A DNA stretch of 64,000 nt from Elymus sibiricus (taxonomy: Eukaryota; Streptophyta; Magnoliopsida; Poales; Poaceae): assembly GCA_039707655.1 (NCBI GenBank), contig CM077665.1, forward strand, positions 293,016,205-293,080,204, given 5' to 3'. Positions 23,212 through 34,411 of the stretch are shown piece by piece. The position numbers and the translations under genes were made by a program. How positions within the stretch are numbered: the first letter of the stretch is position 1; each line of letters starts with the position of its first letter. Under the pieces are notes generated by a model, which worked only from the letters and a program-made list of their open reading frames with translations, made no database searches and had not been told where the DNA came from.

Positions 23212-25399
23212 ACTCCCCCAAGCTTAACCCATTGCTTGTCCTCAAGCAATTCAGTTGATAAACTCAAAGTGATAAAGAAAAACTTTTACGAACTCTTTTG
23301 TTCTTGTTTTCATATATATGCTTAAGTAGCACCCAAGTTTTCAAGCATGACAACAATAACTCTTAGAAATTATATTAACTCATATCAATGACATAAGCAA
23401 CTAGCGAGCAATAATAAAATATCTCAAGCGCCAACACTTTGTCAAAACAATCGTGACATAATATGACAATAGTGGTATCTCGCTAGCCCTTTCTGGGACC
23501 GCAAAACATAAATGCAGAGCACCTCCAACGTTCAAGCAGTGACTAAACATTGTAATTCATGGTAGAAAAGGCCTAGTCATGCTGCACCCAACATCAACTA
23601 TACACAATGCATGAGGATGACAATAGTGCTCTTAGGTCCGGCGCTTATTTGAGAAGGTGATGACTCAACATAAAAGTAAATAGATAGTCCCTTCGCAGAG
23701 GGAAGGATGGATTTGCAGAGGTGCCACAGCTCAAAGCTTAAAACAGAGATAGATATAAATTTGGGAGGTACACCCTTCCTGTCAACGTTACGACCAAGAG
23801 TTATCAATATCTTCCATGCTAAACACATTAGCGGCGGTTCCCAAGCGTTAAAAGTAAAGGTTTACTCCCCCTCCACCAACAATCACACTCCACCACTAGC
23901 CGCATCCACAGGTACCGTCCAAACCAACAACTTTCCTGGGGGGGGTTTGTTTATTTATTTATAATTTTTTATTTCGGGACACGGAATCCCTATTACCGCC
24001 CCTCTCGTGTAAGGATGAGTGAATAAACACTCATCATGAGAATAACCCGCTTAACATGGAAGATACTGAACGCCCCCTGTTGCTCCATGAGCGGTTGAGG
24101 CACACAAAACAGATGTTCATTTGAATTTTTAGAGGTGGCACATGCAAATTTACTTGGAACGGCAGGGTAATACCGCATATAGGTAGATATAGTGGACTCA
24201 TCTGGAATAACTTTGGTTTAAGGATTTTGATGCACAAGCAGTATTCCCACTTAGTACAGGCGAAGGCTAGCAAATAGATTGAGAAGCGGCCAGCTAGAGA
24301 GCGAAAACGGTCATGAACATGCATTACATATAATAAACATTAACTACTAGCATGAGTAGGATATGGACACCATGAACATAAATATCATGAAGGCTATGTT
24401 GGTTTTGATTCAACTACATGCGTGAACATGTGCCAAGTCAAGTCACTTGAAACAATCAGAGGAGGATACCATATCATCATACAACATCACAACCGTTTTA
24501 ATGCATGTTGACATCCAAGATAATTCATTATCCACTCCTAGCTACTTAAGCATGGCATGAGCAACTATAATCTCTAATTGTCATTGCAAACATGTTTGAT
24601 CATAATATGCTGAATCAAGCATACTAGGTTAAACATATTTACAAAAACAAAAAAAGTTGAGTTCATACCCGCTTTTCTCTGCCACAGTCACTTCATCAAA
24701 TATCGTCATTATTGCCTTTCACTTGCACAACCAAATGATAATAAAATAATAATAGTGCAAGAGTGCCATGGACTAAGCTGGAATCTGCAAACATTTTATT
24801 CAAGAGGAGAATACAAGGTAAAATGGGCTCTTTGTAAGACAACAATAGTGCATATGAGAGCCACTCAACATTTGCATCGTGGTCTTCTCCTTGGTACGAC
24901 TCAAACAAAAAGAAAAGAATTTCAGAGAAACACACTGAAATATTTTTGGAGTTTTTGGTTTTTCTTGAAGAAGGCAAATAAAAAAGGAAAAACAAAAACG
25001 AGAAAAACTATTTACACGGGAAAGCTCCCAACAAATAAAAGAAGAAATGAGAAATCTTTTTGGGTTTTCTTTCAATACTACAATTAAACTAAGCTAGAAA
25101 GAAAAACTGAAAAGAAGTAGGAAATATTTTTGGATTTTCTCAAAGTTTTTCAAACACACAAGAAGAAAGCGAGAAAACAAATCTAGCATGGATATTATAA
25201 TGAAAAAGTATGAACACCGACAACTGGAATGAAATGTGTGAACATGAATGTAATGTCGGTGGAAATACGTACTCCCCCAAGCTTAGGCTTTTGGCCTAGC
25301 TTGGTAATCACCATCCATAGTAGCCATCCGGTCCCAACTTGAAGTGAGGTAGAGGCGACACCTGAGCGTCCCACCCCTGGGGCTCCTCCTCAGCAGCTT
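23212..25399 (-). other. A non-coding 3' region
   Basis: No gene is visible. On the minus strand it follows the ORF1-like frame and ends in the purine tract AAGCTTGGGGGAGT next to the 3' LTR. Parts (around 23590-24330) resemble the 3' region of B1 and B3, so the families share ancestry here. Confidence 0.7.
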
Positions 25400-26332
25400 C
25401 TAGGTTGTTCCGGTAGGCTGTAATGTCATCTGGCATGATCCTGTATCCGTTCCTGGCAATAGAATCAAACAGAGTAGGTGCAGGCAACGGACATCACGGG
25501 TTTCGACGTTGAACACTAAGTTGTAACGAATGTCATGGAAAGAATCAGTTGCCTCAATAAATTGGTGATCCTTCAATGCCTTGTGGTCTATATAAACTTG
25601 GGACAACAGGTAATCATGTGGGCAAATCTGAACATTAAAGTGTCTCGCTAAGCGAGTAGCATAAATACCACCATGTATCTTTCCCTTAGTCCTGTTAAGG
25701 TGTAAGCGACGTGCAATAATAGCCCCCATACTAAAGGTGTGATCATTATACAGTGCACGGCGTAAAATAGCGAAGTCGGGGGCACTGAGTGCGCCAACCT
25801 TCTCCCTAGCGGTTAAACACTTTGCGATGAACAAAGCAAAGTAATGCACAGAAGGAAACTGCAAACTGGTAGCAGTAGCGTTTGACACGCCTCTATCTTC
25901 ACCCACTGTTAAAGTGAGGAGAAAATCCTCAAACTCCGCTGGTCTAGGTTCTCTTAATTCCCCATCAGAGGGGATCAAACATATGTTGCAAAATTTAGTT
26001 AGCGGTATTTTGTGAGTTTCAGCGTAAAGCTTAAACTGCACTTCAGGAGGATTATTCTTTCTCAGAAAATGAAAACTCTGCACAAAGGAATTTGTAAGGA
26101 TGTGGTGTTGGTCACACTTAGCTATGAGGAACTCGGTCAGCCCAGCATTTGCAACAAATTGAGCAAACTCTTGATGGAACCCGGCCTCCGCCATGAAGGC
26201 ATCATGCGGCCATTCGCACGGCCGCACCTCCACCGTGCTCGGAGTGTGGAGGTCATTGTCCGATGATTCCCCAATGACACCTTTGGCATTTTTCTTGGAG
26301 GAAAATTTCCTAAAGAAATCCATTTTATTCAT
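25400..26332 (-). CDS. Athila-ORF1-like protein of element A
   Basis: 310 codons, open from ATG to stop. The N-terminus is short and basic (MNKMDFFRKFSSKKNAKG). The core contains FLRKNNPPEVQFKLY, FCNICLIPSDGELREPRP, VHYFALFIAKCLTAREKVGA and DFAILRRALYNDHTFSMGAI, the pattern I associate with the Athila ORF1 / putative plant transposon protein domain of grass retroelements. The last 40 or so residues look unlike the family and may reflect a frame change near 25500. Its role is unknown. It lies where Athila elements have a third, env-position ORF, but no signal peptide or membrane segment is evident. A probable intron and an LTR-like promoter lie upstream. Confidence 0.7.
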   Translation of the reverse strand: MNKMDFFRKFSSKKNAKGVIGESSDNDLHTPSTVEVRPCEWPHDAFMAEAGFHQEFAQFVANAGLTEFLIAKCDQHHILTNSFVQSFHFLRKNNPPEVQFKLYAETHKIPLTKFCNICLIPSDGELREPRPAEFEDFLLTLTVGEDRGVSNATATSLQFPSVHYFALFIAKCLTAREKVGALSAPDFAILRRALYNDHTFSMGAIIARRLHLNRTKGKIHGGIYATRLARHFNVQICPHDYLLSQVYIDHKALKDHQFIEATDSFHDIRYNLVFNVETRDVRCLHLLCLILLPGTDTGSCQMTLQPTGTT

Positions 26333-26358
26333 ATAATAAAAATTCTGAAAATTTTAGC

Positions 26359-26564
26359 CTACAAAAAATTTGTCAACAAAACTCTGTAAGATTGATAGCA
26401 ACTACTCCTAAGGATGCATAGAGGCCATATTAAGCATTCAAACTACTTAGAGCTCTAAGAATTCAATATGCAAGCTCATCTACAGCAGCACCAAGAGTAG
26501 CTAATTACTCTAAAGATAACCCACTAAATCAAAAACTAATTGGAGCAATGGAGGAGTCACATAC
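26359..26564 (-). other. Probable 5'-UTR intron of the ORF1-like gene in A
   Basis: On the minus strand the donor TTG/GTATGT at 26564 and the acceptor TTTTTTGTAG/G ending at 26359 bound 206 bp of T-rich DNA, 26 bp before the ATG. This is a prediction from splice-site appearance only. Confidence 0.45.
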
Positions 26565-26689
26565 CAAGTAGCAATCCCTCCAAACAGTTTCAGAAACGGA
26601 GCTTCGAGCAAAGAGATCGAAATCCGCAGGTTTGAGAGCAAGAACACGGGAATGGAGGCTATGGTGATTTTTTTTCTGGAGGTAAGGGA

Positions 26690-26910
26690 TGACATGGGCT
26701 AAAGGAATAAGTGAGGGGGCCCACGTGGGGGCCACAACCCACCAGGGCGCGCCTGGGGTTGCTGGCGCGCTCTGGTGTCTTGTGGGCACCAGGTGCACCC
26801 CCCGTCTGGTATTATTTGCACCAGAAATTCAGAAATTTTCAGAAACAAATCGTATTGAATTTTCAGAACATTCTGAGAACTTTTATTTTTGGGTCATTTT
26901 TTATTGCACG
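26690..26910 (-). promoter_or_regulatory. LTR-derived segment upstream of the ORF1-like gene
   Basis: On the minus strand this stretch reads like the U3 of these LTRs: AAAAGTTCTCAGAA, then a G/C-rich inverted repeat (26725-26752 with 26761-26787) based on CCACAACCCACCAGGGCGCG. It lies outside the two LTRs of A, so it is an internal copy, and may act as a promoter for the ORF1-like gene. Confidence 0.55.
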
Positions 26911-27111
26911 GTGAAAACAGAAAACAGGATAATCATGGCATTTTATTTTATTGGACTAAGTTAAATAGAAAATAAAAGATGGGAGTAGAAGATTGTGCTT
27001 ACTAGATTCATCGAATTCATACCTCTCAAAAATGATCCATTAATAAGGTTGATCAAGTCTTATTAACAACCACTTCCGATTAGCATGAAACCGAAGAACT
27101 TTCGTAAAACA

Positions 27112-27483
27112 CTATGTTACCTCAATGGGGATGTGCATATCCCCAACAATAAGTATATCATATTTCTTTTTGGCGGTAGGTAGAGGTAATTGAAATCTTC
27201 TAATAGTGAGTGTCGGAGATTCTTCAATAACATTTATACCATTCACTTGGAATTGTTTCTTTGGAAAGTGCACCGTATGCTCATTACCATTGATATGAAA
27301 AGTGACTTTGCTTTTATTGCAATCAATAACAGCCCCTGCAGTATTCAAAAAGGGTCTACCAAGGATAATCAACATATTTTCGTCCTCGAGCATCTCAAGA
27401 ATAACAAAGTCCGTTAAGATAGTAACATTTGCAACAACAACGGGTACATCCTCACAAATACCGTGTAAGAGCACATTTATCCA
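27112..27483 (-). pseudogene. A aspartic protease, C-terminal part
   Basis: Begins at the X insertion and contains GICEDVPVVVANVTILTDFV and MLIILGRPFLNTAGAVID, the downstream half of the gag-linked protease whose N-terminal half is at 30082-30508. The frame across the TSD ATCCA is consistent. It ends with a stop at 27112 and no RT follows. Confidence 0.8.
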
Positions 27484-28713
27484 TGTGTGGTTTTGGTAAT
27501 TGATGACAATCCCTATGGACTAATGCTTGCCTTGAGTTATATTCAAAGGATTTGTCTATAGATACTTCTTGAAGTCCATCTGTTGGTTTCAAGGAGTTTA
27601 TATGGTGACCAAGGTGGTATTCAAGGTTTTATCCAAAGATTGGTCATGTGAGAGTTGATCTCATTGCAAGCATGTCTTGAAGAAGAAGATTGTGTGAACA
27701 TTCATGTTTACCTTCAAGACATCATCTTTGTGAAGAGAGAAGAGAAGACACAAGGTTGATCAAGATTAAGGCAAAGAATGATTCAAGTTGATCAACACAC
27801 AAAGCGTAGAAGATGTACCAAGTGGGATCAAGTGATCCCATGGTATGGTAAGAATTGTCCATTACGCTTTTTGTACTAACCCATGGTCTACGTGAGAGTT
27901 CGTTGTGGGGTTAGGTATATTTCCATGGGCTTGCGTCAAGAGGAAGATCTCATACAACCCATGGAGGATGACATCAAGTGGTGATCGTCATCAAGGTTGC
28001 GATGTGCAAGTTCAAGTGAAGCATCACGGAGAGATCATGCTTGAAGCTTGCCGTTCATTGTGGTGACAATGGACTTGTGAAGATGTGCCGAAGAGTGGCT
28101 CACCCATAGTGGGGTATGGGGGAGCAATCTACTAGTCTTCATCGAGCCGACGCAATCAAGAAAGATGGTCCATCTTGAGAAGGACAAGATCGTCATCATC
28201 TAGCTCAAGTGGACTATGCGCAAGGCAAAGGTTTGACCTTGATAGGGTTTTCTATTTTACCGGTCTCATGGTGGTAGTTGGGAGACCGGGTTATAGGATC
28301 GATAGCCGTACTATCAAGGGGGGCTCTCAAGTGAGTAGCTTGATCGTATCATTCGTTGAGAGCTCAAACCATTCCATTCTTGGCATCATCATCTTTCTTG
28401 GTTCTTGGTTGGCTTTTCTCTATGTGAGTTTTAGAGCTTATGGTCATCTTCATGACAAGCTCGAGTTCATCGAAAACGGAGTCCATATGCATCTTCTATG
28501 ATGTTTTCGATGTTGGAGTTTTTGCCGGTTCTTCATTCATAGAGGTGTCACATCTCTATATCATTGGCATTTCTATACTGCGATGTTGGATAGCTCTTGT
28601 CGTCCTGAATCCAGCAAGCTTGAGTTTGCTCAATTCGGAGCTCATATGCGAAGGTTATGGCAGTTCTGGTTTTACTGTATCCATCTAGTTGCTTGGGTTC
28701 TTTGTTTCTCTCC

Positions 28714-28995
28714 CGCGGTAGTACCGCTCTGGCCAGCACGGTAGTACTGCTTATAGCCGATACTACCACCCTGGCCAGCGGTAGTACCGCTAGGGGGGAG
28801 TGGGGTGGCTCAGGGATCTCGCGCGAGGCACCAGACAACTCCAGACACTTGTCTGGTGTCCCGCGCCAGCCCTCCAGCCGCAGCGGTAGTAGTGGCGGTA
28901 GTACCAAGCGGTACTACCGCCGCCCCTTCTACTGCTGCTCAGTTCTGCTGGTGGGCGGTAGTACTGCTACCAGGGGTGGTACTACCGCTTGTGTG
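28714..28995. repeat. GGTAGTACCGC palindrome cluster in X
   Basis: At least seven variants of GCGGTAGTACCGC or GGTACTACCGC occur in both orientations, interleaved with GC-rich DNA. Each is nearly self-complementary, so the region can fold extensively. Confidence 0.75.
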
Positions 28996-29564
28996 CGGGT
29001 TGTGGGGATAACGATTGGATTTTCCCCCACCTATTTAAGGGGGTCTTCTTCCCCATTGGTTTTTATCTTTTTAGCTCAAGTTTGCCCCCCATTGTTGACC
29101 TTCTTCGAGCTTGCTAACTCTCAATCCCTCCAATGATTCTTGCTAGTTCTTGAGGGAAAAGAGAGAGGAGATCTAGATCCACATTTCCACCAATCACTTT
29201 CTCCTCTAAGTGAGGGGGACCCCTTGGATCTAGATCTTGGAGTTCTTCGTGTTCTTCGTTCTTCCTCTCATTTCCTCCATAACATTTGTTGTTGTGGTGG
29301 GATTTGGGAGGGAAGGACTTGGGCACTCCATGTGCCCTTGCCATTGCATTTGGTGCATAGGTTTGAGTTCTCCATGGTGATACGTGGAAGTGAGAAGTTG
29401 AGAAGCTTATTACTCTTGGGTGTTTGAGCACCCTAGAGCTTGTTCCTCTTGGGTGCTTTGGCGCCCTAGACGGTTGGTGGTGGCTCGGAGCTCAATCATT
29501 GTGGTGCAAAGCTTCGGGCAAGCGTCGGGGTCTCCAATTAGGTTGTGGAGATTGCCCCGAGCAA

Positions 29565-29670
29565 TTTGTACGGGTACCGGTGACCGCCCCCAAGGGTTGC
29601 CAAAGTGTACGGGTACCGGTGACTGCCTCCAAGGGTTGCCATTTGTACGGGTTCGATGATCGCCCTCAAG
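29565..29670 (+). repeat. Short tandem repeat in X
   Basis: Three degenerate copies of about 42 bp with TGTACGGGTACCGGTGACNG and CAAGGGTTGCC. Reading frames over it are repeats of the same peptide and not taken as genes. Confidence 0.7.
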
Positions 29671-30081
29671 GGTCCTTTAGTGGAATCATGGCATCTTGCA
29701 TTGTGCGAGGGCGTGAGGAGATTACGGTGGCCTTAGTGGCATCTTGGGGAGCATTGTGCCTCCACACCGCTCCGAACGGAGATTAGCATCCGCAAGGGTG
29801 TGAACTTCGGGATACATCGTCGTCTCCGCGTGCCTCGGTTATCTCTTACCCGAGCCCTTTACTTATGCACTTCACTTTGTGATAGCCATATTGTTTCATG
29901 CTTTATATCTTGCTATCACTTAGTTGTTTATCTTGCTTAGCATAAGTTGTTGGTGCACACAGGTGAGCCTAGTTGTTTTAGGTTTTGTGCTTGACATATT
30001 AAACGTTAGTTTTATTCCGCATTTGTTCAAGCCTAAACCGTAATTATTTTAAAGCGCCTATTCACCCCCCCCCTAGGCAAC

Positions 30082-32544
30082 ATCCACGTCCCTTCAGTAT
30101 GGCAGTTGATTTGTCAGCCATTTGCAATGCTATTTCAGTAGGTGTGAGTTTATTCAAATCAAGTCTTTTGTATAAGGAGAAAGGCATAACACTAACACCA
30201 GCTCCCAAATCACACAAAGCAGTTTTGACATAGTTTCTTTTAATGGAGTAAGGTATAGTAGGTATTCCCGGATCTACAAGTTTTTTAGGTACTCCATCCT
30301 TAAAAGAATAATTAGCAAGCATGGTGGAGATTTCAGCTTCATGTATCTTTCTTTTATTAGTGATGATGTCTTTCATGTACTTTGCGTAAGGGGCCATCTT
30401 TAGGATATCAGTTAAGCGGGTACGCAAAAAGACTGGCCTAATCATTTCAGCAAAGCGCTCAAATTCTTCATCATCCTTTTTCTTAGATGGTTTAGGTGGA
30501 AAGGGCATGGGTTTCTGAACCCATTGCTCTCTTTATTTACCATGTTTCCTAGCCACAAAGTCCTTTTTATCATAACGTTTATTTTTAGCTTGTGGGTTTT
30601 CAAGATCAACAGCAGGCTCTATTACAACATCATTATGTGGTTCTTTATCATTGTTCGGTTGAGTGTCCTCATGAACATCATCATTATCATTTTCATTATC
30701 ACTAGGTGAATGTTCATTACCAGACTGAGTTTCAGCATCGGAAATAGAGACATCATTATTATCAGGAGGTTTTTGTATCTCAGGTTCACTAGAGGTATGC
30801 AAAGTCCTATCATTTTTCCTTTTCTTTTTCTTTCTAGAAGGACTAGGTGCATCAGTATTAATTCTCTGAGAGTATTGTTCAATTCTTTTAGGATGACCTT
30901 CAGGATAAAGTGGTTCTTGGGTCATTCTACCTCCTCTAGTTACTACTCTAGCATTAAAATCATTCATATTATTATTCATTTCATCAAGCAATTCTTTTTG
31001 AGACTTAGCAACTTGTTCTAACTGAGTTTGAACCATAGAGGCATGCTTTCCTACACCTCTAACATCATTGCTGATTCTAAATAATAAGTCACTCAAGCGA
31101 GCAATCATATCAGAATTATATTTCAATTGTTTCAGAACATGAGCATTGAAGTGATCTTGCTTCATAATATAGTTGTCCAACCCATATAGGTATTGGCTCG
31201 GATGTTTATTGTAAGGGATATCACCTTCATCAAACTTTAATAAAGAATTTACCTTTACCACCTATGGAGGTGGTGGTGTGTCAAGGCCATGTATTTCTTC
31301 AATAGGTGGTAAATTCTTAACATCCTCAGCTTTAATACCTTTTTCCTTCATAGATTTCTTTGCCTCTTACATATCTTCAGGACTGAGAAATAAGATACCC
31401 CTCTTCTTCGGAGTGGGTTTAGGCGGTGGTTCAGGAAGAGTCCAATCATCATAATTCTTCAATATGTTATTTAATAAATCCTTAGCTTGTTCAACAGTTC
31501 GTTCCCTGAAAACACAACCAGCACAACTATCTAGGAAGTCCCTAGAAGCATCAGTTAGTCCATTATAGAAGATATCAAGTATTTCATTTTTCTTGAGAGG
31601 GTGATCAGGCAAAACATTAAGCAATTGGAGAAGCCTCCCCCAAGCTTGTGGGAGACTCTCTTCTTCAATTTGCACAAAGTTAAATATTTCCTGTAAGGCA
31701 GCTTGTTTCTTATGAGAAGGAAAATATTTTTCAGAGAAGTAGTAAATCATATCCTGGGGACTACGCACACAACCAGGAGCAAGAGTATTGTACCATGTCT
31801 TAGCTTCACCCTTTAATGAGAACGGAAATAATTTGAGAATATAGTAGTAGTGAATCTTCTCATCATGAGCAAAAAGGGTGGCTATATCATTCAGTTTAGT
31901 AAGATGTGCCACTATAGTTTCAGTTTCATAGCCATGGAAAGGATCAGATTCAACCAAAGTAATTAACTCTGGGTCGACAGAGAATTCATAATCCTTATCA
32001 GTAACAAAGATAGGTGAAGTAGCAAACTTAGGATCACATTTCATTCTAGCATTCAAAGTCTTTTCCTTATACTTGCGTAGCAATTTCTTAAGATCGTCTC
32101 TATCCTTACAAGAAAGGATTTGTCTAGCTATCTCTCCATCCAAAACATAACCCTCAGGTATCTTAGGCATTTCAAATCTAGGAGAGCCAGGTCTAATAGG
32201 TGTTTCATTGTCATCGGTTTCAAAGGCTTCATCAGTTTCAGCAATCTCATCAATTTCAGTAATTTCATCTCTTTAGCTCTAGCAATTTGTTCATCAAGAA
32301 ATTCACCTAGTGGCACATTATCATCAAGCATGGTACTAGCATCATCATAAGCATCATTCATAGAAGAAGTAGCATCATCAATAACTTGTGACATATCAGG
32401 ATCACTAGCATGTGGTGGTATTGCAAACTTACTCATAACAGAAGGTGAATCAAGTGCGGAGCTAGATGGTAGTTCCTTACCTCCCCTCGTCTTAGAGGGA
32501 AAAATCTTAGTCTTTGGATCCTTCAGATTCTTCATAGTGATCAA
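30082..32544 (-). pseudogene. A gag and N-terminal protease, decayed
   Basis: On the minus strand it starts at 32544 (MITMKNLKDPKTKIFPS). It shifts frame near 32270, then runs through a retrotransposon gag domain (FPFSLKGEAKTWYNTLAPG and YFSEKYFPSHKKQ, about 31700-31870). A Lys/Asp/Asn-rich linker follows, then the protease motif LCDLGAGVSVMP near 30205. In-frame stops are TAA at 31367-31369, TAG at 31262-31264 and TAA at 30533-30535. The protease continues at 27483 beyond X. There is no zinc knuckle. Confidence 0.85.
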
Positions 32545-32588
32545 TTGATATAAATCCCAAGTGACTCAACAAATATAGCTATGCTCCC
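32545..32588 (-). other. Leader of A next to its primer site, separated by B2
   Basis: Short leader between gag and the primer site of A. It ends with the B2 TSD CTCCC (32584-32588), which overlaps the edge of the primer site on the other side (40568-40572). Confidence 0.7.
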
Positions 32589-34154
32589 TGATACGTCTCC
32601 AATGTATCTATAATGTTTGCTTGTTCCATGCTGTTATATTATCATTCTTGGATGTTTTACAATCATTTTATAACAACTTTATATCATTTTTTGGGACTAA
32701 CCTATTACCATAGTGCCAAAGTGCCATTTGCTGTTTTTGCTTGTTTTTTACTTTGCATAATATCAGTACCAAATGGAGTCCAATCGCGATGAAACTTTTT
32801 GGAGATTTTTTCTGGACCAGAAGACACCCAGTGGGCCAAAGAAGTACCAGAGAGGTGGGCTCTGGAGGCCACAACCCACACGGACGCGCCAGGGGGCTCC
32901 CGGCGCGCCCTGGTGGGTTGTGCCCTCCACGGGGCCCCCCTCCACCGCCTCTGACGCCTATAAATTCCCAAATATTCAGAAAACCCTAGGGGAGTCGATG
33001 AAACACAATTCCAGCCGCAAGTTCCAAAACCTCGAGATCCAATCTAAACACCATCACGGAGGGGTTCATCTTCTTCATAGGTGCCTCTCCGATGATGCGT
33101 GAGTAGTCCACCATAGACCTACGGGTCCGTAGGCAGTAGCTAGATGGCTTCCTCTCTCTCTCTTTTGATTCTCAATACAATGGTCTCTTGGAGATCTATT
33201 TGATGTAAACTTTTGCGGTGTGTTTGTTGGGATCCGATGAATTTTGAGTTCATGATCAGTTTCTATCCATGAATATTATTTGAGTCTTCTTTGATCTCTT
33301 ATATGCACGATTACTTATAGCCTCATATTTCTTCTTCGAATCTTTGGTTTAGTTAGGCCAACTAGATCGATTTTTCTTGCCATGGGAAGAGGTGCTTTGT
33401 GATGGGTTCGATCTTGCGGTGTCCTTTCCCAGTGAGAGAAGGGGCATCAAGGCACGCATGTACCGTTGCCAATAAGGATAACAAGATGGGGTCTATTCCT
33501 ACATGAATAGATCTTGTCTACATCAGGTCATCGTTCTTATTGCATTACTCTGTTTTTCCATGAACTTAATACAGTAGATGCATGATGGATAGCGGTCGAT
33601 GTGTGGAGTAATAGTGGTAGATGCAGGCAGGAGTCGGTCTACTTATGTTGGACGTGATGCCTATATAATGATCATCGCCTTGGATATCTTCATAATTATT
33701 TGATCTTCTATCAATTGCCCAACAGTAATTTGTTCACCCACCATGTGCAATACTCATGAGAGAAGCCACTAGTGAAACCTACGCCCCCCCCCAGGTCTAC
33801 TTTTCCAACATATTGCTTTCCGATCTATCTTTTTGCCTCTCTATTTTCAGATCTACAAAACCAAAAACCCAAAAATATATTGCTGCACTTTTTATTTTGT
33901 GTTCTTGAGAGATCTATCTCTCCTATCTATCACTACCTAATCTATCTTTTTACCGTAGAGAGATTGACAACCTCTCTTTCGCGTCGGGTTGCAAGTATTT
34001 GTTATCTGTGTGCAGGTGCTGCTTATTGGGTGGTGGTGATCCTCCTACTAGTTCGATAACCTTTGTTTCATAACTGAGGGAAATACTTACCGTCGCTGTG
34101 CTGCATCATCCCTTCCTCTTTGGGGAAATACCGACGCAGTCTCAAGCCACGTCA
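32589..34154 (+). repeat. B2 5' LTR
   Basis: 1566 bp, TGATACGTCTCCAATGTATC to GCCACGTCA. Hairpin arms are at 32864-32890 and 32902-32928 (23 of 27 positions pair), and the TATA box TATAAATTCC starts at 32959. Confidence 0.94.
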
Positions 34155-34164
34155 AAGGAATTTC

Positions 34165-34182
34165 TGGCGCCGTTGCCGGGGA
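34165..34182 (+). promoter_or_regulatory. B2 primer binding site (tRNA-Asp)
   Basis: TGGCGCCGTTGCCGGGGA, exact complement of the plant tRNA-Asp 3' end including CCA, 10 bp after the LTR. Confidence 0.9.
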
Positions 34183-34411
34183 GGAAGCGGTCTCTTCTAC
34201 GTGCCAATCTCCGGCGCCGAGGAGACTCCATCATCATCTACCAGGTACCTAATCACAAATCTCATCTCCTTGCAATTACATTATTTGTCATTTGCCTGTT
34301 GTTTTCCTCTCCCCCACTTCACCAATTTGCTGTTTTATTCGCCCTCTTTTTCCGTTTGCCTTTTTCCCGTCAGATCTCTTGCTTGCTTGCAATCTTGTTT
34401 GAGTAGTCACG

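Larger units (their letters stand above)
27484..30081 (+). mobile_element. X: 2.6-kb insertion, probably a solo LTR of an unassigned family
   Basis: Starts TGTGTGGTTTTGGTAATTGA and ends CCCCTAGGCAAC(A). ATCCA is repeated at 27479-27483 and 30082-30086; counting the final CA as element gives a 4-bp TSD, TCCA. No coding region is convincing. It contains a cluster of GGTAGTACCGC-like palindromic strings (28714-28995) and three copies of a roughly 42-bp unit with TACGGGTACCGGTGAC (29565-29670). Lack of a second LTR suggests a solo LTR, but I cannot name the family. Confidence 0.7.

Noticed and set aside
25400..26332. Envelope gene of an endogenous retrovirus-like element
   Set aside because: Position suggests env, but there is no signal peptide, cleavage site or membrane anchor; the pattern fits Athila ORF1.
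29420..29786. ORFs with repeated GTGDRPQGLP-like peptides in X
   Set aside because: Produced by the 42-bp tandem repeat; no recognisable protein.
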